From an uncultured Coriobacteriaceae bacterium (GTDB taxonomy: Bacteria > Actinomycetota > Coriobacteriia > Coriobacteriales > UMGS124), in assembly GCA_902783515.1 (NCBI GenBank), contig CACZRK010000223.1, positions 1 through 6,132 on the forward strand: a stretch of DNA of 6,132 nucleotides, read 5' to 3'. A program made the position numbers and the translations under genes. The notes below the pieces were generated by a model. It had not been told where the DNA came from. It ran no database searches and saw only the letters and a program-made list of their open reading frames with translations. Each line of letters opens with the position of its first letter. The first letter of the stretch is position 1. Positions 1 through 4,405 of the stretch are shown here, one piece after another.

Positions 1-260
1 GATCTGCGAAGCGGCGCCAGAAGGGCGCCCGGCGGTTCCGGGGCACGGGCCGCACATCCCTCTTACACCACATATCGGCGCGCGATCGCCTTTCGCCCGA
101 TGCGGCCGCACGCGTTCCGCGCCGGTTGCACATTCGCGCTCCATGCACCCATGCGCACCCATTCGTGCATGAAGTGTACATATGCTAGCGTATGGAGACG
201 AGACTGAAAGCCCATTCAGGTAACAATTTTTGGAACAAAATTATCTTTTGTTAACCCATT
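1..260. other. Intergenic region with small dyads; no gene seen
   Basis: I see no convincing coding sequence here. One plus frame is open from base 1 to a stop at 205-207, but its translation is Arg/Ala/His-rich with no recognisable motif. Small structures are present: an inverted pair ATGCAC (143-148) / GTGCAT (165-170), a tandem GCACCCAT at 146-153 and 155-162, and a 16-base dyad, CATATGCTAGCGTATG (179-194), with a single mismatched pair. From about 180 rightwards the DNA becomes distinctly AT-rich for this genome. That could be the control region of a gene lying beyond the left edge and transcribed leftwards, but I found no convincing -35/-10 pair. Confidence 0.5.
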
Positions 261-261
261 C

Positions 262-290
262 TGACGCTTGGTTGTGACATTGAAGCGTCA
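262..290. promoter_or_regulatory. 8-base inverted repeat TGACGCTT / AAGCGTCA
   Basis: Perfect arms TGACGCTT (262-269) and AAGCGTCA (283-290) are separated by 13 bases. The centres of the arms lie 21 bases apart, about two helical turns, which suits a dimeric regulator binding one face of DNA. The repeat directly abuts the long AT palindrome. Its role as an operator is inference. Confidence 0.35.
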
Positions 291-291
291 A

Positions 292-325
292 ATATTGATA
301 TATATATATATATATATATCAATAT
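292..325. repeat. 34-base perfect AT-rich palindrome with (AT)11 core
   Basis: Arms ATATTG (292-297) and CAATAT (320-325) flank eleven AT dinucleotides (298-319), and the whole is self-complementary about 308/309. It is striking in such a GC-rich genome. It could extrude as a cruciform, melt easily as a promoter or unwinding element, or act as a dyad binding site. It is also a typical slippage-prone microsatellite, so the repeat number may differ between strains or reads. Confidence 0.75.
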
Positions 326-422
326 CGATGTGTCGTAGGGTTAACAAGGGGAGCGGCGCTTGGCCGCGACGCGTGTGCTCCAAAACGGCAGCGAATATGC
401 TGGCCGAATCGCCCCTCGGGGG

Positions 423-482
423 ACGGTGCGCGTGCAGTCATGGGGTTCCGGGAGCGCGCGTGCGGGAAACCGCTGCGCGTGC
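423..482. repeat. 60-base repeat, copy A, with GAAA-capped stem-loop
   Basis: This segment aligns without gaps to 732-791 with 51 of 60 bases identical (differences at 436, 440, 441, 445, 446, 453, 456, 461 and 474). Its right half folds on the plus strand. GCGG (462-465) pairs with CCGC (470-473) around a GAAA loop (466-469), and after a bulged T (474) nine further pairs join 453-461 to 475-483, two of them G-T wobbles. The wobbles would be lost in minus-strand RNA. No protein function is seen. It could be an extragenic repeat family or part of a small RNA. Confidence 0.6.
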
Positions 483-489
483 TGCAGGA

Positions 490-549
490 AAAGCCGACCC
501 GTGAGGTCGCCGCGCGAGGAAACGGCGCGTGACCGCACGAGTCGGCTTT
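490..549 (-). terminator. Long compound hairpin, expanded relative of the 664-698 terminator
   Basis: AAAGCCGAC (490-498) pairs with GTCGGCTTT (541-549), CGTG (500-503) with CACG (536-539), and GGTC (505-508) with GACC (531-534), enclosing a GC-rich apex. The outer arms match the terminator at 664-698 almost exactly, including the same C (499) opposite A (540), which becomes a G-U pair only in minus-strand RNA. Compared with that terminator, about 27 extra bases sit in the loop, flanked by CGTGA copies at 500-504 and 528-532 (the second reads CGTGA). The U run on the minus side is short (four), so termination would be weaker. Confidence 0.5.
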
Positions 550-554
550 CCTTG

Positions 555-597
555 CGTGCCCGGAGGACCCAGGCCCATACTACGAAGTGCGGGCACG
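555..597. repeat. Inverted repeat CGTGCCCG / CGGGCACG
   Basis: Perfect 8-base arms at 555-562 and 590-597 enclose 27 bases. It lies between the two terminator-like hairpins. No U run follows on either strand, so it is recorded as a secondary-structure element without an assigned role. Confidence 0.35.
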
Positions 598-663
598 GTA
601 TCACCGCAGCCCAGACTACCTCCGTAATCCACGAGCCCACCGAACTCAGAAAGTCACGAGCCG

Positions 664-698
664 AAAAAGCCGACCCGTGACCACACGAGTCGGCTTTT
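664..698 (-). terminator. Intrinsic terminator, probably ending the flavoprotein transcript
   Basis: Read on the minus strand, AAAAGCCGAC-U-CGUG (698-684) pairs with CACG-G-GUCGGC-UUUU (679-665) around a UGGU loop. This gives 15 pairs including one U-G wobble, with five U residues on the 3' side. On the plus strand the wobble becomes a C-A mismatch, so the minus orientation is favoured, although a plus-strand TTTT at 695-698 could make it work both ways. It lies about 195 bases beyond the flavoprotein stop codon and is the first good U-tailed hairpin on that path. Confidence 0.75.
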
Positions 699-708
699 CT
701 CGCGGGGC

Positions 709-748
709 GACCGCACGCGCGCCCTTTTATAACGGTGCGCGTGCGGTC
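709..748. repeat. 12-base perfect inverted repeat with AT-rich loop
   Basis: GACCGCACGCGC (709-720) and GCGCGTGCGGTC (737-748) are exact reverse complements. A G-T pair (721/736) and two more GC pairs (722/735 and 723/734) extend the stem. The loop, 724-733, is AT-rich (CTTTTATAAC). The right arm lies inside copy B of the 60-base repeat, but copy A has no matching left arm. There is no T run beside it, so it is not a classical terminator. It may protect the mRNA 3' end or bind a protein. Confidence 0.5.
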
Positions 749-791
749 GGGGGCCTCCGGGTGCCCGCGCGCGGGAAACCGCCGCGCGTGC
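732..791. repeat. 60-base repeat, copy B, with conserved GAAA-capped stem-loop
   Basis: This is the partner of 423-482, exactly 309 bases away and 85% identical. It keeps the same fold: GCGG (771-774), loop GAAA (775-778), CCGC (779-782), a bulged base at the same place (783), then pairs joining 762-770 to 784-792. Relative to copy A, T-G became C-G at 770/784 and A-T became T-G at 762/792, both preserving pairing. One pair is lost at 765/789. An alternative local structure is the 12-base palindrome CCCGCGCGCGGG at 764-775. Confidence 0.6.
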
Positions 792-799
792 GGCCAGCT

Positions 800-837
800 C
801 CCCTGCCCCGTCCTGTCCCCACCCCGCCCCCATCCCC
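800..837 (-). other. G-quadruplex-forming tract in the flavoprotein mRNA 3' UTR
   Basis: The plus strand is a nearly pure C tract, so the minus strand and the transcript are G-rich. Four uninterrupted G runs at 834-837 (4), 827-831 (5), 822-825 (4) and 817-820 (4) are separated by loops of 2, 1 and 1 bases. That is an almost ideal short-loop quadruplex motif. Two further four-G runs follow at 806-809 and 800-803. It begins about 55 bases after the stop codon of the flavoprotein gene. An effect on RNA decay or termination is inference. Confidence 0.65.
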
Positions 838-850
838 GCCGCGGCGCACG

Positions 851-876
851 GCGCGAAAGCGCGACGTGAAAGCGCG
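851..876. repeat. GAAAGCGCG direct repeat with small GNRA hairpin
   Basis: GAAAGCGCG occurs at 855-863 and again at 868-876. The first copy forms GCGC-GAAA-GCGC (851-862), a four-pair stem with a GAAA loop. It lies just past the flavoprotein stop codon. It may be no more than local GC-rich duplication. Confidence 0.3.
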
Positions 877-892
877 GCGCGGGGGCGTCAGG

Positions 893-2704
893 CTACTTGA
901 TCTCGCCGCTCGCGATGCGACGGGGCAGCAGCGTGCCCTCGGTCAGGCAGAACCCCAGGCTCATGCCGGACAGCGGCGTCGCGTACTGGACGATAAAGCG
1001 GTTGCCGCCGTTGTTGCCGATCGCGAAGAGGCCGGGGATCGGGTTCAGGTCGTCGTCCAGCACGTGGTGCTGCGCGTCGATGTCCAGGCCGGTCGTCTGG
1101 CACAGGCCGGGGTTCCTCGCCGTCATGGCGCCGACGACCGCGTAGAACGGCGGGGTGTCCAGCCTGGTCACCGCGAGGATGCGCGGGTCCTTGGCAAAGT
1201 CCTCGTCCAGGCCGTTGGCCGCAAACTGCTGGTAGCGCTTGATCTCCTCGACGGCGGTCTTCTGCTCCTCCTCGTCCCAGACGCCCACGATGCGGACCAG
1301 GTCCTCGATCGTCTCGGCGCAGTACACGTCGGGCTGGCTGGAGTACGCGATGGCCTGCGTGGGCTGCTCGCCGGGCTGCACGGCCTCCATGCTCGCCACG
1401 GTCGCGGGCCAGCCGAGCTCGCGGCGGTAGTCCACGGCCTCGTGGCACGGCGGCATCGTGTAGACGATGTCCTGCCAGTTGGCGTCGTTGATGGCCACGA
1501 CCGAGCCCTTGGGCTGACGCGGCACGAGGTACGCGGAGCCCTCGGCGCCGCCGGCGCACTCGTCGCAGAAGCGCTTGCCGTTCTGGTTCAACATGAGCGC
1601 GCCCGGGCCCCACGGGGCCTCGGGGCCGGCCTGGCCGGTGTTCATGCCGGCACGGGGGCCGACCTCCACGTGGCCGCCCGCCCAGACGCCCATGGCGAGG
1701 CCGCTGCCGTCACGCTCCAGCATCATGGGCATGCAGCCGGCGAGCTCGATGTCGCCCATGGACTCCGCCAGGTGGCGGTACTCGTCGTTAATGTCGCGCA
1801 GCATGTCCTCGTTGCCCGCGAAGTCGCCGCCGGCCAGGATGACGCCCTTCGTGCCGGTCACGCGCACGTAGCTGTCGTCGGCGCGGTTCTTGGCCACGAC
1901 GGAGGTCACGCGGCCGCTGGCGTCCTTCTCCAGGTACTCGGCGTGGTGGCCGAAGAGCCATTGGGCGCCGGCGTCGATGGAGTCCTGGCGCTGGCGCTTC
2001 ATGACCTCGATCCAGCTCCAGTTGGCGAGCTCGGAGTCCTTGTCGCGGAAGATCGTCGTGCCGGTGTAGTACTTGAAGCCGGACGGGTCCATGACCATGC
2101 GGTCGTCGGGCGGGCAGCTGCCGATGTGGGTGTGGGCGTCCATCCACTCCTCGCCCATCTCGTTGATGATGTCGTCCAGGAGCTTGCCGGAGTTCTGGAC
2201 GTAGTCCTTGATGAGCAGCTGATTGTCGCGGCCCTCGTTGCGGCGGAAGACCTCGCGCATGAAGTCCTGCGGGTCGATCTCGCGCGCGCCGTGGTCGAGC
2301 GCCCACTGGCAGTTGATCGTGCCGACCTCGCCGCCGATGTAGAGCTGGTCCTCCTCGGTCTGCGCCTCCACGACCGCGACCGTCAGGCCGTTGGTGGCGG
2401 CGGACTTCGCCGCGTGCGTGCCGGCCTGGCCGCCGCCGACGATCACGAGGTCAAAGGTCCCGGCGTCCTTGATGTCGGCGTCGTCGATAGGGTCGGGCGC
2501 CGTGCGCCATGCGGCGCCGGCCTCGGACTCCCAGCGGTTCGCGGGCTTGGCGGCCTTCGCGGCCTTCTCGCCAGCCGCGGAGTCAGCGGCGGCCGAGCCG
2601 CCCTTCTCGGCGGCGAGGGCCGTCGTGGCGCCCAGCCCGGCGGCCATGATGCCGGCGCCGGCGATGAACGAGCGGCGCGAGACGCGTGATGCGGATGCGG
2701 TCAT
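893..2704 (-). CDS. Tat-exported FAD-dependent oxidoreductase (fumarate reductase flavoprotein-like)
   Basis: A 603-residue FAD_binding_2-type flavoprotein, probably exported folded by the Tat system. The signal peptide has SRRSFIAG with twin Arg at 10-11, a hydrophobic stretch to about 30 and a likely cut after ALA (29-31). An Ala/Lys-rich linker (32-55) follows. The FAD Rossmann motif is FDLVIVGGGQAG (84-95) with Glu113 ending the second strand. Further family blocks are AGGDFAGN (291-298), GKRFCDE (376-382), PPFYAV (518-523) and the C-terminal PGLFAIGNNGGNR (557-569). I aligned it by eye to soluble fumarate reductases. The Arg of the second catalytic block appears replaced by Gly386, and the His before TxGG by Cys535/Gln536, while Arg569 looks kept. 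The substrate is therefore probably not fumarate and cannot be named. There is no haem or FMN-binding domain, so a separate electron donor is needed. The ATG is supported by AGGAGGGG (2711-2718), six bases upstream. It lies downstream of two regulators. Confidence 0.9.
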   Translation of the reverse strand: MTASASRVSRRSFIAGAGIMAAGLGATTALAAEKGGSAAADSAAGEKAAKAAKPANRWESEAGAAWRTAPDPIDDADIKDAGTFDLVIVGGGQAGTHAAKSAATNGLTVAVVEAQTEEDQLYIGGEVGTINCQWALDHGAREIDPQDFMREVFRRNEGRDNQLLIKDYVQNSGKLLDDIINEMGEEWMDAHTHIGSCPPDDRMVMDPSGFKYYTGTTIFRDKDSELANWSWIEVMKRQRQDSIDAGAQWLFGHHAEYLEKDASGRVTSVVAKNRADDSYVRVTGTKGVILAGGDFAGNEDMLRDINDEYRHLAESMGDIELAGCMPMMLERDGSGLAMGVWAGGHVEVGPRAGMNTGQAGPEAPWGPGALMLNQNGKRFCDECAGGAEGSAYLVPRQPKGSVVAINDANWQDIVYTMPPCHEAVDYRRELGWPATVASMEAVQPGEQPTQAIAYSSQPDVYCAETIEDLVRIVGVWDEEEQKTAVEEIKRYQQFAANGLDEDFAKDPRILAVTRLDTPPFYAVVGAMTARNPGLCQTTGLDIDAQHHVLDDDLNPIPGLFAIGNNGGNRFIVQYATPLSGMSLGFCLTEGTLLPRRIASGEIK

Positions 2705-2710
2705 GTGGTT

Positions 2711-2718
2711 CCCCTCCT
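2711..2718 (-). promoter_or_regulatory. Ribosome binding site of the flavoprotein gene
   Basis: AGGAGGGG on the minus strand sits six bases from the ATG at 2704. This strong Shine-Dalgarno fixes the start at the Met that begins the Tat signal. Confidence 0.85.
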
Positions 2719-2737
2719 GTCGTGGCGCGCCGTGGTA

Positions 2738-2752
2738 GCAGCTGGTAGCTGC
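2738..2752. promoter_or_regulatory. Small dyad GCAGCT-GGT-AGCTGC in the flavoprotein leader
   Basis: Perfect 6-base arms with a 3-base gap lie about 20 bases upstream of the ribosome binding site. GGTAGC is also directly repeated (2734-2739 and 2744-2749). In RNA it would be a short hairpin close to the start site. As DNA it could be an operator half-site pair. The role is not shown by sequence. Confidence 0.3.
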
Positions 2753-2813
2753 CCCGCCCCCGACGGATGCGGCGCGCCTTTGCGTTGACGCCTCGCATCA
2801 TGGCGCGAACGAC

Positions 2814-2852
2814 GACGGCCCGAACCGCCGCGCGTGGGCGATTCGGGCCGTC
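2814..2852 (-). terminator. Strong hairpin between regulator and flavoprotein genes (terminator or attenuator)
   Basis: GACGGCCCGAA (2814-2824) and TTCGGGCCGTC (2842-2852) are perfect 11-base arms. After one mismatch, CGCC (2826-2829) pairs with GGCG (2837-2840), leaving a 7-base loop. No U run follows on either strand. It lies 108 bases beyond the second regulator's stop, so it could terminate or trim the regulator mRNA. It also lies downstream of the promoter candidate at 2891-2918, so it would be in the leader of any transcript starting there and could act as an attenuator. Confidence 0.55.
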
Positions 2853-2866
2853 AGACGGCTCCCATA

Positions 2867-2880
2867 CCTCAGGTGTGAGG
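2867..2880. promoter_or_regulatory. Dyad CCTCA-GGTG-TGAGG just downstream of the promoter candidate
   Basis: Five-base arms with a 4-base gap lie right after the predicted start point (about 2884). GTGAG recurs at 2875-2879, 2883-2887 and 2909-2913, so this motif is spread across the promoter. It may be a regulator site. Evidence is limited to the repetition. Confidence 0.3.
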
Positions 2881-2890
2881 CTGTGAGCTG

Positions 2891-2918
2891 GTGATATGCG
2901 TATACGGCGTGAGGTCAA
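2891..2918 (-). promoter_or_regulatory. Candidate promoter for the flavoprotein gene with palindromic spacer
   Basis: On the minus strand TTGACC (2918-2913) and TATCAC (2896-2891) are separated by 16 bases, a reasonable sigma70-type pair. The spacer contains the 8-base palindrome CGTATACG (2899-2906), placed where a bound activator or repressor would meet RNA polymerase. The predicted transcript has a leader of about 180 bases containing the 2814-2852 hairpin. The -10 match is only partial. Confidence 0.45.
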
Positions 2919-2959
2919 GGGGTCGCGAGCGGCGTCGCCGACGGTCGCCGCCCGCCGCC

Positions 2960-4405
2960 CTACCCCATCACACGCGCGAGCAGCTCCTCGCGACTCGTGA
3001 CGCCGACCTTCTGGTAGATGTGGTTGAGGTGGGACTTGACCGTGTTGCGCGAGATGCCCAGGGCCGTCTGGACGTACGCGGCGTTATGCCCCTCGGCCCA
3101 GAGCTGCAGGACGTCCGTCTCGCGCGGCGTGAGCCCGGCGCGGTCGGCCAGCCGCAGCACGCGCACCTCCAGGTCGGAGCGGACCGGCGCGTCCAGCACG
3201 GACTGCGAGATCTCCATGCGGTCGCGGACGGCCATCAGGAAGAGCGACGCGGCGAGCAGCGTGACCAGCGAGGTCGTGCCGAGCGCCGAGACGGCGCCGG
3301 CCGGCGCCCACGACGCGACCGCCTGGCCGATGCCCACGCCGACGTACTCCGCGGCCGCGAGCGAGGCGAACAGGCCGATCACGGGCAGGCGCTTGCGCTC
3401 GGCACTCTGGGCCATCTCGACCCACATGAGGTAGACCATCAGGAAGTAGCCCAGGCCCGAGAGCGCGACACCGACCGCCGCCGGCAGGCCGAGCTCGCCC
3501 GCGACGACGCCGGCCGCCATGAGCGGCAGGGCGACGTAAGGCACGCGCGCGAGGCTCGGTCCCGCGAGCAGGGCGAGCGCGACGTTCGCCACGGCGGCCG
3601 TTGCCGTGACGAGCAGCGCGAACGGCAGGGCCGTCGCCGCCGCGTCCGGTGACCCCGCGCCCACGATGCCGAAGGCGACGGCCGCCAGAGCGAGCGACGT
3701 CAGCATGAGCGGCGAGTGGTCGCGCACGATGTCCTCGCACACCTGCCGTGACGTGCGGCTGCCGGCACCGCTCGCGTAGAAGCGCGCGCCCCGGTGCGGC
3801 CGCAGCGCGAGGGCGGAGGCCAGCGGCAGCGCGCCGAGGGCGACGTCCACGACGGCACCCGGCAGCGACGCGAGGCAGGCGGCGAGCACGACGCCCGCGA
3901 GCGTCCCCAGCGCCAGCCCCATGAGCGCGCGGCGCATGCCCTGCGTGGCGAGGTACTCCTGCCACGCGAGGCTGATCCAGCCGGCACCGGCCCCCGCGAG
4001 CACGACAGCCGGGACGAACGCGCCGCCGTCAAGCGCGCCCACGTCCACGAGGGCGATCATGCCGCCGCCGATCGAGGCGAGCGCGCCCGCGAGGACGGTG
4101 AGCTCCACGCGACGCGCGATGGGCGAGACCCGCGCCACGAGGGCGAGGATCAGCCAGCCCACCAGCGCGAACGACGCCGAGAAGCACGCGAACGCCGGCA
4201 TCCTGACGCCAGCCGCCGCGCCGACGGCGACGACGTGCGAGCGCACGAGCACGAGCCAGCACGTGAGCAGCGCGACGCCCGCGAACCGCGAGATCGGGCG
4301 CGGCACGAGCTCCCGCAGACGCGTCGGCAGGGCGGCGGGGCATGGCACGCCGCCCTCGCACGCCGCCGGCTCGCGTCGCCCGCAGTCCCTCCGGACGTCT
4401 GTCAT
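2960..4405 (-). CDS. Membrane-anchored LuxR-family transcriptional regulator (second of pair)
   Basis: A 481-residue protein with about twelve hydrophobic helices (roughly 40-60, 71-91, 99-121, 131-147, 159-180, 184-201, 232-252, 258-281, 287-306, 308-328, 339-361, 371-392). A cytoplasmic linker and a C-terminal LuxR/GerE helix-turn-helix (423-478) follow. The HTH keeps family residues: TPRE (426-429), EG (438-439), ISRNTVKSH (451-459) and GVTSREEL (468-475). It lacks a receiver or PAS domain, so the membrane part is presumably the sensor. I chose ATG 4405 because the reading frame upstream is only the shadow of the preceding gene, the protein then begins MTDVRRD, and GGGGATGG (4410-4417) precedes it. 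The ATG overlaps the upstream gene's TGA (ATGA), indicating translational coupling. Similar membrane LuxR regulators beside catabolic reductases are known in Eggerthella relatives. The ligand is unknown. Confidence 0.9.
   Translation of the reverse strand: MTDVRRDCGRREPAACEGGVPCPAALPTRLRELVPRPISRFAGVALLTCWLVLVRSHVVAVGAAAGVRMPAFACFSASFALVGWLILALVARVSPIARRVELTVLAGALASIGGGMIALVDVGALDGGAFVPAVVLAGAGAGWISLAWQEYLATQGMRRALMGLALGTLAGVVLAACLASLPGAVVDVALGALPLASALALRPHRGARFYASGAGSRTSRQVCEDIVRDHSPLMLTSLALAAVAFGIVGAGSPDAAATALPFALLVTATAAVANVALALLAGPSLARVPYVALPLMAAGVVAGELGLPAAVGVALSGLGYFLMVYLMWVEMAQSAERKRLPVIGLFASLAAAEYVGVGIGQAVASWAPAGAVSALGTTSLVTLLAASLFLMAVRDRMEISQSVLDAPVRSDLEVRVLRLADRAGLTPRETDVLQLWAEGHNAAYVQTALGISRNTVKSHLNHIYQKVGVTSREELLARVMG

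Larger units (their letters stand above)
248..347. repeat. Inverted pair TTGTTAACCC / GGGTTAACAA around AT-rich island
   Basis: TTGTTAACCC at 248-257 and its exact reverse complement GGGTTAACAA at 338-347 bracket 100 bases, and each contains the palindrome GTTAAC. A third, shorter relative, GGTAACAA, lies at 219-226. A direct repeat CCCATTC (211-217 and 255-261) overlaps this region. The flanks show no target-site duplication, so a miniature transposon is not supported. Repeated operator-like sites for a DNA-binding protein are the simpler reading. The binder is unknown. Confidence 0.45.

Noticed and set aside
248..347. Miniature inverted-repeat transposon with 10-base ends
   Set aside because: The flanks show no target-site duplication, the internal structure is better explained by separate dyads, and a shorter copy of the motif lies outside at 219-226.
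268..504. 78-codon plus-strand frame starting at the AT palindrome
   Set aside because: The IYIYIYI run is just the translated AT repeat, and the rest is composition-driven and overlaps the repeat and hairpin structures.
423..791. CRISPR array or retron
   Set aside because: There are only two diverged repeat copies 309 bases apart with unequal contents between them, and no cas or reverse transcriptase gene is in view.
587..2689. 700-codon open frame on the plus strand, antisense to the flavoprotein gene
   Set aside because: It is Val/Ala/Arg/His/Asp-rich with no domain or membrane pattern, and is the stop-poor antisense frame expected opposite a GC-rich gene. The minus-strand protein has clear FAD and Tat motifs and a strong ribosome binding site.
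2583..2918. 111-codon minus-strand frame across the 2705-2959 gap into the flavoprotein gene
   Set aside because: It is very Arg-rich, overlaps the Tat signal coding region in another frame, has no ribosome binding site of note and no family resemblance.
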